Assembly (NCBI GenBank): GCA_001898185.1
Contig: MKTI01000006.1
Location: forward strand, 310,001-374,000
DNA from: Cellulomonas sp. 73-145
GTDB taxonomy: Bacteria > Actinomycetota > Actinomycetes > Actinomycetales > Cellulomonadaceae
Length of the DNA stretch: 64,000 nt
Direction of reading: 5' to 3'
The translations under genes were made by a program, and so were the position numbers. Under the pieces are notes generated by a model, which was not told the origin of the DNA, did no database searches, and saw nothing but the letters and a program-made list of their open reading frames with translations. Each line of letters begins with the position of its first letter. Within the stretch, counting starts at the first letter, position 1. Of this stretch, positions 31,442-42,082 are shown piece by piece.

Positions 31442-33901
31442 TCAGGAGAAGCGGCGCAGGCGCAGGGAGTTGGTGACGACGAGCACGGAGGAGAACGCCA
31501 TCGCCGCGCCCGCGATCATCGGGTTGAGCAGGCCGGTCGCCGCCAGCGGGATCGCCGCCACGTTGTACGCGAAGGCCCAGAACAGGTTCTGCCGAATGAT
31601 CCGCAACGTGGTGCGGGACAGCCGGATCGCCTGGGGCGCCGACTGCAGGTCACCACGCACCAGCGTCAGGTCCGCCGCCTCGATGGCGACGTCGGTGCCG
31701 GTGCCCATCGCGAGGCCGAGGTCGGCGGCGGCGAGCGCTGCGGCATCGTTCACCCCGTCACCGACCATCGCCACGGTCGCACCGCCGGCACGCAGCCGGT
31801 CGACGGCCGCGACCTTGTCCTCGGGGAGCACCTGCGCCACCACGTCGGCCTCGTCGATGCCGACCTCGCGCGCCGCCACCCGGGCCGCCCGCGGGTTGTC
31901 GCCCGTGAGCAGCACCGGCCGCATGCCGAGGGACCGGAGCTCGGCGATCGCCTGTGCCGAGGTCGGCTTCACCGGGTCGCGCAGCACCAGCACGCCGCGA
32001 GCCGACCCGTCCCAGGCGGCCATCACGGCGGTGGCGCCGTCGGCCTCGGCGGCGTCGAACCGCTCGTCGAGCGACGTGGTGTCGACGCCCTGCTCGTGCA
32101 GCCAGGCGGGACGCCCGACGAGCACGCGGCGGGCGAGGCCGACACCGGCGTGCGCGGCGCGCACCACCCCGGTGACCCCGCGGCCGGGGGTCTCGACGAA
32201 GTCGTGCACGTCGAGCTCCGGTGCCGCGGGGCCGGTGGAGCCGTCGTCCGCTCCGGGCGTCTCGCCGGCCAGTGCGTGCGCCTGGTCGCCGTCGGCCGTC
32301 CGGACGGCACCCACCGCGACCGGTGCCGCGGTGCGCTCGTCCGCCGCTGCGGTGATCGCCGCGGCGATGGGGTGCTGGGAGCCGCGCTCCACGGCACCGG
32401 CCGCCGCGAGGACGTCGTCCGCGTCGGCACCGTCGGGCACCAGCACGTCGACCAGGCGCATCGCGCCGGCGGTGATGGTGCCGGTCTTGTCGAGCACCAC
32501 GGTGTCCACGGCGCGGGTGCGCTCGAGGATCTCCGGGCCCTTGATCAGGATGCCGAGCTGCGCACCGCGTCCGGTGCCGACCAGCAGGGCGGTCGGTGTG
32601 GCCAGGCCCAGGGCGCAGGGGCAGGCGATGATCATCACGGCGACGGCCGCAGTGAAGGCCGCCTGCGCCGAGGCGCCGGACAGCAGCCACACCACGAGCG
32701 TCGCGACGGACAGGGCCAGCACCACCGGGACGAACACCGCCGAGATCCGGTCGGCCAGGCGCTGCACGGGTGCCTTGCCGGTCTGCGCCGAGGCGACCAG
32801 CCGGCCGATCTGCGCCAGCCGGGTCTGCTCGCCGACGCGGGTGGCCCGCACGATGAGGTGGCCCGACGTGTTGACCGTCGCACCGGTGACCTGGTCGCCC
32901 GGGCCGACGTCGACCGGTACCGGCTCGCCGGTGAGCAGCGAGGCGTCGACCGCGGCGGTGCCGCGCACCACGACGCCGTCCGTCGCGATCTTCTCGCCGG
33001 GGCGGACCACGAACTCGTCGTCCACCCGCAGGGCCGCCACCGGCACGCGCCGCTCCACGCCGCCCACCAGGACGGACACGTCCTTGGCGCCGAGGTCGAG
33101 CAGCGCACGCAGGGCGTCACCGGCCCGGCGCCGCGAGCGGTGCTCGGCGTACCGGCCGGCCAGCAGGAAGGTGGTGACCACGGCGGCCACCTCGAAGTAG
33201 AGCTCGGGCGTGGTCATGCCGTGGGCGCGCGACGGGATGAGCGTCGGGCGCATGTGCATGCCCAGCTCGCCGGCGCCGCCCAGCAGCAGGGCCCACAGCG
33301 ACCAGGCCGTGGCGGCGATGATGCCGAGCGAGACCAGGGTGTCCATGGTCGACGAGCCGTGCCGACCGGCCGCCAGCGCCGCCCGGTGGAACGGCAGCGC
33401 CGCCCACGTCGCCACCGGCAGGGCCAGGGCCGCGACCACCCACTGCCAGCCGCGGAACTGCAGCACCGAGACCATCGAGATCAGCACCACCGGGACGGTG
33501 AGCACCGCGGCGAGCCGCAGCCGCCGGCGCAGGTCGGTGCCGCGCGCATCGGTCGGCGCAGAGGTGTCCTCCTCGCCCATGCCCATGCCCATGCCGCCGG
33601 TGACCGCCGCGATCTCCTCGTCGGTCATCGCGGGCTCGTGCACGATCGGGTGCGCGTCGTAACCGGCCGCCTGCACGGCGGCGACCAGGGCGTCGACGTC
33701 GGCCGGGGAACCCCCCTCGGGGACCTCGACCCGCACGTGCGCCTGCTCCAGCGCGAGGTTCACCGTCGCCTGCACCCCGGGCACGCGGTTGAGCCGCTTC
33801 TCCACACGGGCGACGCAGGAGGCGCAGGTCATCCCCTCGACGGCGAGGTCGAGCTCGACCACCCCGGTCGCGTCCGGGGTGCCGGCGACGGAGGTGCTCA
33901 C
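31442..33901 (-). CDS. copA: Copper-translocating P-type ATPase
   Basis: This 819-residue P1B-type ATPase exports Cu(I) from the cytoplasm. The N-terminal metal-binding domain has GMTCASC (Cys26, Cys29). Further motifs are TGEP (actuator), [13 protein letters not shown] (CPC ion site in the membrane), DKTGTIT (phosphorylated Asp), SQHPIAAAI and GDGVNDAAA. About eight membrane helices are present. A Met/Gly-rich stretch GGMGMGMG near residue 100 could be an extra copper-binding or linker segment. The start overlaps the copZ stop by 4 bp (ATGA). Expression is expected to be controlled by CsoR. Confidence 0.96.
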   Translation of the reverse strand: MSTSVAGTPDATGVVELDLAVEGMTCASCVARVEKRLNRVPGVQATVNLALEQAHVRVEVPEGGSPADVDALVAAVQAAGYDAHPIVHEPAMTDEEIAAVTGGMGMGMGEEDTSAPTDARGTDLRRRLRLAAVLTVPVVLISMVSVLQFRGWQWVVAALALPVATWAALPFHRAALAAGRHGSSTMDTLVSLGIIAATAWSLWALLLGGAGELGMHMRPTLIPSRAHGMTTPELYFEVAAVVTTFLLAGRYAEHRSRRRAGDALRALLDLGAKDVSVLVGGVERRVPVAALRVDDEFVVRPGEKIATDGVVVRGTAAVDASLLTGEPVPVDVGPGDQVTGATVNTSGHLIVRATRVGEQTRLAQIGRLVASAQTGKAPVQRLADRISAVFVPVVLALSVATLVVWLLSGASAQAAFTAAVAVMIIACPCALGLATPTALLVGTGRGAQLGILIKGPEILERTRAVDTVVLDKTGTITAGAMRLVDVLVPDGADADDVLAAAGAVERGSQHPIAAAITAAADERTAAPVAVGAVRTADGDQAHALAGETPGADDGSTGPAAPELDVHDFVETPGRGVTGVVRAAHAGVGLARRVLVGRPAWLHEQGVDTTSLDERFDAAEADGATAVMAAWDGSARGVLVLRDPVKPTSAQAIAELRSLGMRPVLLTGDNPRAARVAAREVGIDEADVVAQVLPEDKVAAVDRLRAGGATVAMVGDGVNDAAALAAADLGLAMGTGTDVAIEAADLTLVRGDLQSAPQAIRLSRTTLRIIRQNLFWAFAYNVAAIPLAATGLLNPMIAGAAMAFSSVLVVTNSLRLRRFS

Positions 33902-34131
33902 AGCAGCGAGCCCCGCGGGGTCACGGCGTAGCCGGCCTCGTCGATCGCGGCGGCGATGGCCTCGTCGGAGATCGGGGCGTCGGAGGTGACCTTCACCGGG
34001 GACGAGCCGCCGGCGACCAGGTCGATCGACACGTCGGTGACGCCGGGGATCGCCGTCAGCTCGGACGTGACGTGCTGCACGCAGTGGCCGCAGGTCATGC
34101 CGTCGACGGAGAACTGGGTGGTGGTGCTCAT
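33898..34131 (-). CDS. copZ: Copper chaperone (heavy-metal-associated domain)
   Basis: This 77-residue cytosolic protein is a single HMA domain with GMTCGHC, which binds Cu(I) through two Cys and hands it to CopA. The His between the Cys pair is common in actinobacterial CopZ. It sits between csoR and copA and overlaps copA by 4 bp, so the three form one operon. Confidence 0.94.
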   Translation of the reverse strand: MSTTTQFSVDGMTCGHCVQHVTSELTAIPGVTDVSIDLVAGGSSPVKVTSDAPISDEAIAAAIDEAGYAVTPRGSLL

Positions 34132-34156
34132 GGCTTCTCCTTGGTGGGGGTGGGGA

Positions 34157-34438
34157 CTAGCTGCGGACCAGGCGGGCGATCGCGTCGGCCGCCTCGCGGA
34201 CCTTCTCGTGGCCGGCCTCGTGGGACTGGCGGGCGGCGTCGACGACGCAGTGGTCGAGGTGGTCCTCGAGCAGCCCCAGGCCGACGGCCTGCAGCGCCTT
34301 GGTCACCGCGGCGATCTGGGTGAGGACGTCGATGCAGTACGTGTCCTCGTCCACCATGCGCGCGATGCCGCGCACCTGCCCCTCCACGCGGCGCAGCCGC
34401 TTGAGGTAGGCGTCCTTGTCGTCGCTGTAACCGGGCAC
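34157..34438 (-). CDS. csoR: Copper-sensing repressor, CsoR/DUF156 family
   Basis: This 93-residue all-helical repressor carries the CsoR Cu(I) triad Cys35, His60 and Cys64 (YCIDVLTQ and DHLDHC). Basic residues near the N-terminus (YLKRLRRVEGQVRGI) form the DNA-binding face. Copper binding releases the operator and switches on csoR-copZ-copA. A matching inverted repeat lies in its promoter (34485-34501). Position first in the operon indicates autoregulation. Confidence 0.95.
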   Translation of the reverse strand: MPGYSDDKDAYLKRLRRVEGQVRGIARMVDEDTYCIDVLTQIAAVTKALQAVGLGLLEDHLDHCVVDAARQSHEAGHEKVREAADAIARLVRS

Positions 34439-34479
34439 GGGGTCCTCCTCGTCGGGCCGCCGTCGACCCGTCGCTCGTG

Positions 34480-34501
34480 ACTATATACCCCTACCGGGTA
34501 T
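34480..34501 (-). promoter_or_regulatory. CsoR operator and csoR-copZ-copA promoter
   Basis: ATACCC and GGGTAT (34485-34490 and 34496-34501) form a perfect inverted repeat across 5 bp, as in CsoR operators. The minus-strand -10 TATAGT (34485-34480) overlaps its left edge, so a bound repressor would block RNA polymerase. Confidence 0.75.
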
Positions 34502-34620
34502 TGGTACGAGGGACCGACGGCCCGAGGTGACGACGGGGTTTGGCCCGTCCCCTGGGCGAGCGCGTCCGGGAAGGCTGAGGATGACGACGACCAGACCAAC
34601 CGACCGGCGAGAGGGCTGCC

Positions 34621-35052
34621 ATGGACCACGTCGCACGAGCGGAGGTGCTGATCGGTGCACCCGCGGAACGGGTGTGGGACGTGCTCACCAGCCCGGAACC
34701 GCGCCCCGAGATCATGTTCGGCGCCCGGACAGTCAGCGACTGGCAGCCCGGCCACCCGATCACCTGGAGCGGCCAGTGGGAGGGTCATCCGTTCGAGGAC
34801 AAGGGCGAGGTGCTGGAGGTCGAGCGCCCGCGCCGGCTGGTGGTGACGCACTTCAGCCCGATGTCGGGACAGCCCGACGTGCCCGAGAGCTACCACCGGC
34901 TGCAGTACGTGCTCGAACCGGTCGACGGCGGGACCAGGGTGGTGCTCGAGCAGGACAACAACCCGACGGCGGAGTCCGCCGAGCACAGCGCGGCCAACTG
35001 GCGCGCGATGCTCGACGGGTTGAAGACGGTGTCGGAGGCGCCGGGGGCCTAG
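34621..35052 (+). CDS. SRPBCC (AHSA1/START-like) domain protein
   Basis: This 143-residue soluble protein has the Bet-v1-like fold: VLIGAPAERVWDVLTSPEP at the N-terminus, the strand GEVLEVERPRRLVVTHFSP and the long C-terminal helix NWRAMLDGLKTVSEA. AHSA1-type proteins bind hydrophobic ligands or act as Hsp90-activator-like cofactors; no ligand can be inferred. It is divergent from the copper operon and begins after AGAGGGCTGCC. Confidence 0.9.
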   Translation: MDHVARAEVLIGAPAERVWDVLTSPEPRPEIMFGARTVSDWQPGHPITWSGQWEGHPFEDKGEVLEVERPRRLVVTHFSPMSGQPDVPESYHRLQYVLEPVDGGTRVVLEQDNNPTAESAEHSAANWRAMLDGLKTVSEAPGA

Positions 35053-35073
35053 CTCGTCCGTCGCCGAGCCGGG

Positions 35074-35448
35074 TCAGTGCCCGCCGAGGTAGACGCCGCC
35101 CCAGGCGACGCCCTCAGCATCGTGCGCCGGGAGGTACTGCCGCGGGTCGTGGAGGCGCCCGCACCGCGGGCAGCGCAGGACGACGACGGTGTGGTCCTCC
35201 GGGTTCGGGTGCAGCACGTGCCGGCCGTGCCACCCCAGGTAGCAGCGCAGCGACGCGCGGCCGCCGCACAGACCGGTGAGGACGTCCCAGCGCAGCCGCG
35301 GTGCTGCAGCGAGCATCGAACCGGCGAACGCGAGCGGGTGGGGGGCGTCCCGGAGCTCGGCATCGAGCTCCTCCCGGTACCGCCGCCTGGCAGCCAGCGG
35401 CAGCAACCGCACGGCGGCGGTCAGCAGGGCGGTCGCGAGCCGGGGCAT
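35074..35448 (-). CDS. Uncharacterised protein linked to PadR
   Basis: This 124-residue protein starts one nucleotide after the PadR stop, so the two are coupled. Its N-terminus (LLPLAARRRYREELDAELRD) resembles the short segment found in front of permease-like proteins, with a weak hydrophobic stretch at about residues 40-55. The C-terminal half has CPRCGRLH, a CxxC pair, and several His residues that might bind metal. I do not recognise the family. PadR-coupled genes are often membrane proteins or transporters. Confidence 0.75.
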   Translation of the reverse strand: MPRLATALLTAAVRLLPLAARRRYREELDAELRDAPHPLAFAGSMLAAAPRLRWDVLTGLCGGRASLRCYLGWHGRHVLHPNPEDHTVVVLRCPRCGRLHDPRQYLPAHDAEGVAWGGVYLGGH

Positions 35449-35449
35449 G

Positions 35450-35800
35450 TCAGGCCTCGTCCGGCAGCGGTGACGAGGCCACCGGTCCCGCGAGACGGCG
35501 TCGTAGGCGAGCCTGCCGCGCGGCGACGCCGGCCAGGGCGGTCCGGGCCTGCTCGGTGCCGGCGGGAGTGAGCCGGTAGAACCGACGGCGGGGGCGTCCG
35601 ACGGCAGACGGGTCGACGGCCTCCCACTCGCTCTCGACCCAGCCCGCTGCCTCGAGCCGTGCGAGCACCGGGTGGATCGTGCCGCTCGGAAGCCCGGTGA
35701 CGGCCCCGAGCTCGAGTCCGTAGCGCGCGGATCGGGGAGCCTCGAGGAAGGTCTGGAGAACCAGGACGACCGCGCTGGACATCCTTGGCATCGTCGCCAT
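35450..35800 (-). CDS. PadR family transcriptional regulator
   Basis: This 116-residue winged-helix protein has the PadR pattern: SAVVLVLQTFLEAPRSARYGLEL, then TGLPSGTIHPVLARLEAAGWV (recognition helix) and the wing RPRRRFYRLTPAGTEQA. PadR proteins repress phenolic-acid or multidrug genes and usually respond to small molecules. TAGAGT ends 6 nt before ATG 35800, so the message is leaderless. Its start region contains a CTA...TAG dyad (35804-35817) that could be an autoregulatory site. Confidence 0.9.
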   Translation of the reverse strand: MATMPRMSSAVVLVLQTFLEAPRSARYGLELGAVTGLPSGTIHPVLARLEAAGWVESEWEAVDPSAVGRPRRRFYRLTPAGTEQARTALAGVAARQARLRRRLAGPVASSPLPDEA

Positions 35801-35806
35801 GGTCTA

Positions 35807-35812
35807 ACTCTA
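35807..35812 (-). promoter_or_regulatory. -10 hexamer TAGAGT of the padR leaderless transcript
   Basis: TAGAGT (minus strand) ends 6 nt before ATG 35800 and overlaps the stop codon of the upstream small membrane protein gene. Confidence 0.55.
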
Positions 35813-36061
35813 CCTAGGGTGCGTGAGACGGTACAGGGGCTGTCGGACGAGCCCGTACGTGATGCCGGCACCGCCCCCGACCACCGCACCGAAGACCCAT
35901 CCGGGCGAGTCCGGTCCTTGGACCAGCCCGACGACCGCGACTGCGAGGTATGCGGTCGCCGCCAGTGCGCGCCAGACGACGGCACTGCGGGGCCCCCGAG
36001 CGGCGTGCACCATGGCCAGCAGCGCAGCTGAACCAGCGGCCACCTCGGGCAGCAGTGCCAT
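35810..36061 (-). CDS. Small membrane protein
   Basis: This 83-residue protein has two or three hydrophobic helices (AAGSAALLAMVHAA, ALAATAYLAVAVVGLV and WVFGAVVGGGAGITYGLV). No family is recognised. ATG 36061 is chosen over GTG 36067 because TAGGTT ends 6 nt before it. It precedes padR on the same strand. Confidence 0.65.
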   Translation of the reverse strand: MALLPEVAAGSAALLAMVHAARGPRSAVVWRALAATAYLAVAVVGLVQGPDSPGWVFGAVVGGGAGITYGLVRQPLYRLTHPR

Positions 36062-36067
36062 GCGCAC

Positions 36068-36073
36068 AACCTA
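36068..36073 (-). promoter_or_regulatory. -10 hexamer TAGGTT of a leaderless transcript
   Basis: TAGGTT on the minus strand ends 6 nt before ATG 36061, with no Shine-Dalgarno sequence. Confidence 0.5.
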
Positions 36074-36142
36074 GGTGCGGCGCCGGCCGCTCAGAGGGCG
36101 TATCGACGACCTGACGTCGCCACCTCTCGCCCTGCCGAACCC

Positions 36143-37486
36143 TCAGGCTGTCGGGTGCTCCGCACCGGCGGCCGCAGCGGCCGCGGCCGGCAGGGCCGCC
36201 TCGATCCGGCCGATCGCCTCCTCGTCGTGCGCGGCCGAGACGAACCACGCCTCGAACGGCGAGGGCGGCGCGTACACCCCCTGCTCGAGCAGAGCGTGGA
36301 AGAAGGGCGTGTACCGCCAGTGCTCGCTGGCCAGCACCGCGTCGTAGTCGCGTGCGCCCGCAGCGGCCGGTCCCGGCCCGAACATGGTGCTGAACAGCGA
36401 CCCCGCCCACTGCATCGCGTGCGGCACCCCGGCCTCGCCGAGCGCCCGCGAGAGGGAGGTGCGCAGCCGGGCCGACGTGGCGTCGACCCGCGCGTAGACG
36501 TCGTCGTCGGCCAGCCGGAGCGTCGCGAGGCCTGCCGCCACCGCCACCGGGTTCCCGGACAAGGTCCCGGCTTGGTACACCGGCCCGAGCGGCGCGAGCG
36601 ACGCCATCACGTCCGCCCGCCCGCCGACCGCCGCGACCGGCAGCCCGCCGCCGATCACCTTGCCGAACGTCAGCAGGTCCGGTGCCCAGCCCTCGGCCTG
36701 GCCCTCCAGCCCCCACCAGCCGGCCGGCGACACCCGGAAGCCGGTCAGCACCTCGTCCTGGATCAGCAGCGCACCCGCCTCGGCCGTGATCCGGCGCAGC
36801 TCGGCGTTGAACCCCGGCAGCGGCGGCACCACGCCCATGTTGGCGGGCGCGGCCTCCATGATCAGGGCGGCGATGCGGGGGCCGTGCGCCTCGAAGGCGG
36901 TGCGGACGGCGTCGAGGTCGTTGTAGGGGAGCACCAACGTCTCGGCGGCGACCTCCGCCGTGACGCCCGCGGACCCCGGCAGGGCCAGCGTGGCGACGCC
37001 CGAGCCGGCCGCCGCCAGCAGCGCGTCGACGTGCCCGTGGTAGCAGCCGGCGAACTTCACGACGAGGTCGCGGCCGGTGAACCCGCGCGCCAGGCGCAGC
37101 GCCGTCATCGTCGCCTCGGTGCCCGTCGACACCAGGCGCAGCCGCTCGGCCGCGGGGACCCGGCGGCGGATCTCCTCCGCCAGCTCGACCTCGGCGATCG
37201 TCGGGGCGCCGAAGCTGAGCCCTCGGGCCGCCGCCTCCTGCACCGCCGCGACCACCTCGGGATGCGCGTGCCCCAGCAGAGCGGGTCCCCAGGACCCGAC
37301 GAGGTCCACGTACTCGGCCCCGTCGACGTCCCGCACGTACGCGCCGCGCGCCGAGGCGATGAACCGCGGTGTCCCACCGACCGACCCGTACGCGCGCACC
37401 GGCGAGTTCACCCCACCGGGGATCACCCCCAGGGCGCGGTCGAAGGCGTCCGCGCTCGCGGACTGCTCGGTACGGGCGTGGGTCAT
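36143..37486 (-). CDS. hemL: Glutamate-1-semialdehyde 2,1-aminomutase
   Basis: This 447-residue PLP enzyme converts glutamate-1-semialdehyde to 5-aminolevulinate, the second step of the C5 tetrapyrrole pathway started by HemA. The N-terminus [17 protein letters not shown] is diagnostic, [17 protein letters not shown] binds PLP phosphate, FAGCYHGH and [10 protein letters not shown] are conserved, and the PLP Lys is K276 in TFGKVIGGG. An Ala-rich C-terminal tail is present. Its ATG overlaps the hemB stop in ATGA, so it is the last gene of a coupled hemC-hemD-hemB-hemL unit. Confidence 0.96.
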   Translation of the reverse strand: MTHARTEQSASADAFDRALGVIPGGVNSPVRAYGSVGGTPRFIASARGAYVRDVDGAEYVDLVGSWGPALLGHAHPEVVAAVQEAAARGLSFGAPTIAEVELAEEIRRRVPAAERLRLVSTGTEATMTALRLARGFTGRDLVVKFAGCYHGHVDALLAAAGSGVATLALPGSAGVTAEVAAETLVLPYNDLDAVRTAFEAHGPRIAALIMEAAPANMGVVPPLPGFNAELRRITAEAGALLIQDEVLTGFRVSPAGWWGLEGQAEGWAPDLLTFGKVIGGGLPVAAVGGRADVMASLAPLGPVYQAGTLSGNPVAVAAGLATLRLADDDVYARVDATSARLRTSLSRALGEAGVPHAMQWAGSLFSTMFGPGPAAAGARDYDAVLASEHWRYTPFFHALLEQGVYAPPSPFEAWFVSAAHDEEAIGRIEAALPAAAAAAAGAEHPTA

Positions 37487-38517
37487 CGGGTCCCCTCGGA
37501 GAGCCAGTGGGCCAGCTCGACGGCCCAGTAGGTGAGCACGGCATCGGCGCCGGCGCGGCGGATCGACAGCACGGACTCGGTGATGGCACGACGGCGGTCG
37601 ATCCAGCCGTTCGCGGCGGCGGCCTCGATCATGGCGTACTCGCCGGACACCTGGTACGCCCAGACCGGCACGGGAGACGTGGCGGCGACGTCGGCCAGCA
37701 CGTCCAGGTAGGACATCGCCGGCTTCACCATGACGACGTCGGCCCCCTCGGCCACGTCGGCCTCCACCTCGCGGGCGGCCTCCCGGCGGTTGGCGGGGTC
37801 CATCTGGTACGTGCGGCGGTCGCCCTGCAGCTCGCTCTCGACCGCCTCGCGGAACGGGCCGTAGAACGCCGACGCGTACTTGGCGGCGTAGGCCAGCAGC
37901 GCGGTGCCGGTGAACCCTGCCGCGTCGAGGGCGTCGCGGCAGGCCGCCGTCTGGCCGTCCATCATCCCGGACAGCCCGATCAGGTCGACACCCGCCTCCG
38001 CCTGCGCCAGCGCCATGTCGGCGTACCGGACCAGCGTCGCGTCGTTGTCCACGCTGCCGTCCGGCGCCAGCACGCCGCAGTGGCCGTGGTCGGTGAACTC
38101 GTCCAGGCACAGGTCCGCCTGCACGACGAGCGCGTCGCCCACCTCGGCCACCACGTCCGCGATCGCCAGGTTGAGGATGCCGTCGGGCTCGGTGGCGCAG
38201 CTGCCGACCGCGTCCCGGCGCTGCGGGATGCCGAACAGCATCACGCCGCCGATGCCGGCCTCGGCCGCCTCGACGGCCGCGCGGCGCAGCGAGTCGCGGG
38301 TGTGCTGGAGCACGCCCGGCATCGAGCCGAGGGGGCGTGGGTCGGTCAGAGCCTCCTTGACGAACATCGGCAGGATCAGCTGCTCGGCGTGCACCCGGGT
38401 CTGGGCGGCGAGGCGGCGACGGGCGGGCGTGGCGCGCATCCGGCGCAGGCGGACGCGTCCCGGTGTGGGGACGGAGGTCGGCACGGAGGTCGGGACGCTG
38501 GTCGGGACCGTGGTCAT
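37483..38517 (-). CDS. hemB: Delta-aminolevulinic acid dehydratase (porphobilinogen synthase)
   Basis: This 344-residue TIM-barrel enzyme condenses two 5-aminolevulinates to porphobilinogen. The two Schiff-base lysines lie in [16 protein letters not shown] and [11 protein letters not shown]. The metal-site region reads [16 protein letters not shown], with Cys residues at the usual zinc-site positions. A curious N-terminal tandem of Thr-Ser-Val-Pro (four copies, from a 12-bp repeat at about 38465-38510) precedes the conserved [15 protein letters not shown]. The ATG overlaps the hemD stop (ATGA). Confidence 0.96.
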   Translation of the reverse strand: MTTVPTSVPTSVPTSVPTPGRVRLRRMRATPARRRLAAQTRVHAEQLILPMFVKEALTDPRPLGSMPGVLQHTRDSLRRAAVEAAEAGIGGVMLFGIPQRRDAVGSCATEPDGILNLAIADVVAEVGDALVVQADLCLDEFTDHGHCGVLAPDGSVDNDATLVRYADMALAQAEAGVDLIGLSGMMDGQTAACRDALDAAGFTGTALLAYAAKYASAFYGPFREAVESELQGDRRTYQMDPANRREAAREVEADVAEGADVVMVKPAMSYLDVLADVAATSPVPVWAYQVSGEYAMIEAAAANGWIDRRRAITESVLSIRRAGADAVLTYWAVELAHWLSEGTR

Positions 38518-39353
38518 CGGGTCTCCTTCGGATCGAGGTCTGCTGCGTCCGGTGCGGCGGGAGCCGGTGGGGCATCGCCGTGGGCGGCGGCCACCGCGTC
38601 GGCCAGGGCGCCGACCAGGGCGGTCATGGTGCGTTCGGGGGCGACGACGGCGACGGGCAGATCGGCGTCGCGGGCGGCGTCCGCCGTCGTCGGCCCGATG
38701 CAGGCCAGCAGCGTCCCGCTCGGCGGCGGTCCCAGCCGGGCGGCGAGGGCCCGGACGGTGCTCGGTGAGGTCAGCAGCGCCGCGGAGATCGACCCGTCCC
38801 GCCAGGCGTCCACCACGTCGTCGGGCGCCGGGCCGGCCGGCACCGTGCGGTACGCGACGACGTCGTCCACCGCCCAGCCGCCCGCCCGCAGCCCGTCCAC
38901 CAGCTCGGGACCGGCCAGATCGCCACGCGTGAAGAGCACCCGGGCCCCGGCGACGTCGGGCGTCGGCCACGCGTCGGCCAGCGCACGCGCGCCGGAGGTG
39001 CCGACGAGGTCCGCGGTGACTCCCACGGTCGCGAGCGCGCGCGCCGTCGCGGGCCCCACGGCCGCCACCTTGGTCCGGCCCACCACGTCGCCCAGCGCCT
39101 CGGCGCTCTCCAGCGCGCGTCCGACGAGCGCACCGACCGCCGCCGCACTGGTCACCGCCAGCCACGCGTACCGGCCGGCCCGCAGGTCGGCCAGCGCCGC
39201 GTCGAGCACCGTCGGGTCGTCGACCGCCTCGGTCCGCACCAGCGGCACCACCACGGGCTCGGCGCCGGCCACCCGCAACGCGGCCTCGGCGTCGGCACTC
39301 CCGGATGCCGGCCGTGGCACCAGCACCCGCAGGCCTTCGAGCGGACCGGTCAT
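38514..39353 (-). CDS. hemD: Uroporphyrinogen-III synthase
   Basis: This 279-residue protein of the poorly conserved HemD family closes hydroxymethylbilane with inversion of ring D. It is recognised by [31 protein letters not shown] at the N-terminus, [52 protein letters not shown] and [12 protein letters not shown]...[12 protein letters not shown]. It is coupled to hemC and hemB by 4-bp overlaps. It is not fused to a methyltransferase, unlike some actinobacterial HemD proteins. Confidence 0.92.
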   Translation of the reverse strand: MTGPLEGLRVLVPRPASGSADAEAALRVAGAEPVVVPLVRTEAVDDPTVLDAALADLRAGRYAWLAVTSAAAVGALVGRALESAEALGDVVGRTKVAAVGPATARALATVGVTADLVGTSGARALADAWPTPDVAGARVLFTRGDLAGPELVDGLRAGGWAVDDVVAYRTVPAGPAPDDVVDAWRDGSISAALLTSPSTVRALAARLGPPPSGTLLACIGPTTADAARDADLPVAVVAPERTMTALVGALADAVAAAHGDAPPAPAAPDAADLDPKETR

Positions 39354-40396
39354 CCGCGCACCGTCGGCTGCGCCGCGCCGCGGCCCTGGGCGGTGTCGTC
39401 TCCCGCGGGACCGCCCGCTACCGCCGGGCCGCCCGATGCCCCCGGCCCGCCCGGTGCCCCCGGCCCGACCGGCGCCAGCTCCGCCGCCCCGTCCTCCAGC
39501 AGCAGGTCCGCCACCCGGGTCCCCAGGTCGGCGGCGGCAGCCACGTCGGCAGCGGGCGCAGCCAGCGTGCGGCGCAGCGCACGGCTGCCGTCCACACCCG
39601 CCACCACGGCCTGCAGCTCCAGCTGGTCTCCGACCAGCTGTGCCAGCGCACCGACCGGCGCCGCGCAGCCCGCCTCGAGCCGCGCCAGCAGCGCCCGCTC
39701 CGCGGTGACCGCCAGCCGGGTGGCGGGATCGTCCAGCGTGCGCAGCGCTGCCGCCAGGGCGCCGTCCCCCGAGGCGTCCTCGGCCCGCACCTCCACCGCC
39801 AGCGCGCCCTGCCCGGGTGCCGGCAGCATCAAGTCCGCGTCGAACACCTCGGTCACCGCGTCGAGCCGACCCAGCCGCGCCAGGCCGGCCCGCGCCAGCA
39901 CCACCGCGTCGAGGTCACCGGGACCGGACCCGCCGGCGACCCGCCCGAGCCGGGTGTCCACGTTGCCGCGCAGGTCCACCACGTCCAGGTCCGGCCGTGC
40001 GGCGCGCAGCTGGGCGGCGCGCCGCGGCGACCCGGTGCCCACCCGCGCGCCGCGCGGCAGCTCCGCGAGCGTCAGACCGTCCCGCGCGCACAACGCGTCC
40101 CGCGGGTCCTGCCGGACGGGCACCGCCGCGACCACCAGCCCCGGTGCCGCACCGGTCGGCAGGTCCTTGAACGAGTGCACCGCCACGTCGCAGCGTCCCT
40201 CGAGCAGCGCGTCGCGCAGCGCGGTGACGAAGACGCCGGTCCCGCCCAGCGCCGCGAGGGAGGCACGGCTGCGGTCGCCCTCCGTGCGGACCCGGACCGT
40301 CTCCACCTCGAGGCCGGCCGCCGTGAGGTCGGCGGCCACGTGTCCGGTCTGGGTCAGCGCGAGCGCACTCGCGCGCGTGCCGATGCGCACCTGCAT
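39350..40396 (-). CDS. hemC: Hydroxymethylbilane synthase (porphobilinogen deaminase)
   Basis: This 348-residue enzyme links four porphobilinogens. The N-terminus [46 protein letters not shown] and NVDTRLGRV are conserved, and the dipyrromethane cofactor Cys is in [13 protein letters not shown]. The C-terminus is extended by about 30 Gly/Pro/Ala residues. GGAGGG lies upstream of ATG 40396 and GACACT ends 7 nt before it. It heads the hemC-hemD-hemB-hemL unit, separated by 177 bp and a terminator from hemY. Confidence 0.96.
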   Translation of the reverse strand: MQVRIGTRASALALTQTGHVAADLTAAGLEVETVRVRTEGDRSRASLAALGGTGVFVTALRDALLEGRCDVAVHSFKDLPTGAAPGLVVAAVPVRQDPRDALCARDGLTLAELPRGARVGTGSPRRAAQLRAARPDLDVVDLRGNVDTRLGRVAGGSGPGDLDAVVLARAGLARLGRLDAVTEVFDADLMLPAPGQGALAVEVRAEDASGDGALAAALRTLDDPATRLAVTAERALLARLEAGCAAPVGALAQLVGDQLELQAVVAGVDGSRALRRTLAAPAADVAAAADLGTRVADLLLEDGAAELAPVGPGAPGGPGASGGPAVAGGPAGDDTAQGRGAAQPTVRG

Positions 40397-40478
40397 GGGC
40401 GTCAGTGTCCCTCCGGCTGCTGTGGCGTCGAAATTCGGGGCGATCGAGGCGCTTTCCGGCGGTGGTGCCGGACGGCAT

Positions 40479-40494
40479 TGCGACCCACGTCACA
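40479..40494. promoter_or_regulatory. CRP/FNR-type site candidate upstream of hemC
   Basis: TGCGA-N6-TCACA matches the CRP-family consensus TGTGA-N6-TCACA with one mismatch. It is centred about 90 bp upstream of the hemC start, in the gap after the hemY terminator. Single-site matches are common by chance. Confidence 0.35.
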
Positions 40495-40527
40495 CCCGGC
40501 CCCAGAAATCATCGACCGCACATTTAT

Positions 40528-40557
40528 GACAGGCCGTCAGAAAAATGGCGGCCTGTC
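40528..40557 (-). terminator. Terminator after hemY
   Basis: GACAGGCCG (40528-40536) and CGGCCTGTC (40549-40557) form a 9-bp perfect stem with a 12-nt loop that is T-rich on the minus strand. It begins 17 bp after the hemY stop. Confidence 0.65.
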
Positions 40558-40573
40558 GACTCCCCACGCCAGG

Positions 40574-42082
40574 TCAGCCCCGCGGCGCGAGCGCCGTCAG
40601 CAGCTCCGCGGCGGCCGAGCGCGCCTGCGGCACCACGGACGCCAGCCCGTTGCCGGACACCCACGCGCCCGTGAGCGCGAGCCCCGGCACCCGGGCGACC
40701 GCGTCGCGGACCGCTGCCACCGCGTCCCGGTGCGAGGCACTCGGGCGGGGCAGCGCCTGCGTCCACCGCACCACGTCGTGGCCCACCAGCCGCTCGGCCG
40801 GTAGCGGCACGCCCAGCAGCACCGCGGCGTCCGCGAGGGCCAGCCGCACCAGGTCGTCACCGGCCGGCAGCGCCGCGGCGTCGTCCTCCGCCCGCCCGAA
40901 GGACAGCCGCAGCACGTGCCGTCCCGGACCGGCGGCAGCCGCGAGCCACTCCCACTTCGCGGTGGCGTGCGTGAGCGCCTTGGCGGTCACGTCGGTGACG
41001 TCCGGGGCCACCAGCACCCCGGTGCCGCGGGGCGCCGCGTCGAGCGCGGTGACGCCGTCGAGCACCAGCGTGACCAGGGTGACCGGCGTGCCGTCGTCGG
41101 TCCGCATCGTGCCGGGGTCGGCACCGGTGAGCTCGGCGACCAGCGGGACCGCGGCAGGCGTGGCCAGCAGCACCCGGTCGGTGTGGACGTCCTCGTTCGC
41201 GGTCCGCACGACGAAGCCGCGGACCGAGTCGACCCCCGCCCCGACCGCTGCGCCGGCCCCGGACCGGTCGTCGTCCACCGCCAGACCGGTGACCGCGGAC
41301 CGCACCCGCACCTCGCCGCCGTGCGCCCGCACGTCCGCGACCAGCGCGTCGACCAGCCGCCACACGCCGCCGGACAGCCCCTGCACCGCGGACCCGGCCG
41401 GTGCCGCTGCCCGCAGCGCGCCCACCGCCTTGCCGAGCGTCCCGTGCTGCGCCAGTGCCGCCCGCAGCCCCGGCGCGACGACGTCCACCGCCAGCTGGTC
41501 CGGGTCGGCCGCGTGCACACCGCCGACCAGCGGCCGCACCAGCCGGTCGAGCACCCGGGCGCCCATCCGGCTCCGCACCAGGGCGCCGAGCGTGGTGGCA
41601 TCGGCACCGACCCGAGCCGGGAGCAGCCCGTCCAGCCGTGCCCGCCACGAGCCCAGCGCACCGAGCGTGCGTCGCACGTCGGCGGCTCCGGGGTCCGTCG
41701 GGATGCCGAGCAGACCGGTCGCCGGCAGCGGCCCGTCGCCGGTCACCAGGTGCACCCAGGAACCGCGCGGCGCGGGCGTGCACAGGTCGTCGGCCATCCC
41801 CAGCTCGCCGACCAGGGCGGCCACCGCACCACCGCGCGTCGCGAACGACTCCGCCCCGGCGTCCAGCCGTAGCCCGGCCACCTCGTGCGACCGCACGGCG
41901 CCGCCGGGCGCGTCGCGGCCGTCCAGCACCAGCACCCGCAGGCCCGCACGGGCGAGGTCACGCGCCGCGACCAGCCCACCGAGCCCGGCGCCGACGACGA
42001 CGGCGTCCCAGCGCTGCTCGTCCGGCACGGCCTGGTCCGGTGTCCCGGCGACCGCGGCCGTCACTCCGGCGTCGTCGCTCAC
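40574..42082 (-). CDS. hemY: Protoporphyrinogen/coproporphyrinogen oxidase
   Basis: This 502-residue FAD enzyme oxidises a porphyrinogen to the porphyrin. In actinobacteria this family member normally acts on coproporphyrinogen III (coproporphyrin-dependent route). The FAD-binding motif is [27 protein letters not shown], followed by [38 protein letters not shown] and the C-terminal [15 protein letters not shown] complete the signature. The GTG start overlaps the hemE stop (GTGA). HemQ and HemH, which would finish this route, are not in the window. Confidence 0.95.
   Translation of the reverse strand: MSDDAGVTAAVAGTPDQAVPDEQRWDAVVVGAGLGGLVAARDLARAGLRVLVLDGRDAPGGAVRSHEVAGLRLDAGAESFATRGGAVAALVGELGMADDLCTPAPRGSWVHLVTGDGPLPATGLLGIPTDPGAADVRRTLGALGSWRARLDGLLPARVGADATTLGALVRSRMGARVLDRLVRPLVGGVHAADPDQLAVDVVAPGLRAALAQHGTLGKAVGALRAAAPAGSAVQGLSGGVWRLVDALVADVRAHGGEVRVRSAVTGLAVDDDRSGAGAAVGAGVDSVRGFVVRTANEDVHTDRVLLATPAAVPLVAELTGADPGTMRTDDGTPVTLVTLVLDGVTALDAAPRGTGVLVAPDVTDVTAKALTHATAKWEWLAAAAGPGRHVLRLSFGRAEDDAAALPAGDDLVRLALADAAVLLGVPLPAERLVGHDVVRWTQALPRPSASHRDAVAAVRDAVARVPGLALTGAWVSGNGLASVVPQARSAAAELLTALAPRG

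Noticed and set aside
31370..33931. Long plus-strand frame opposite copA
   Set aside because: It mirrors the P-type ATPase gene and has no recognisable motif.
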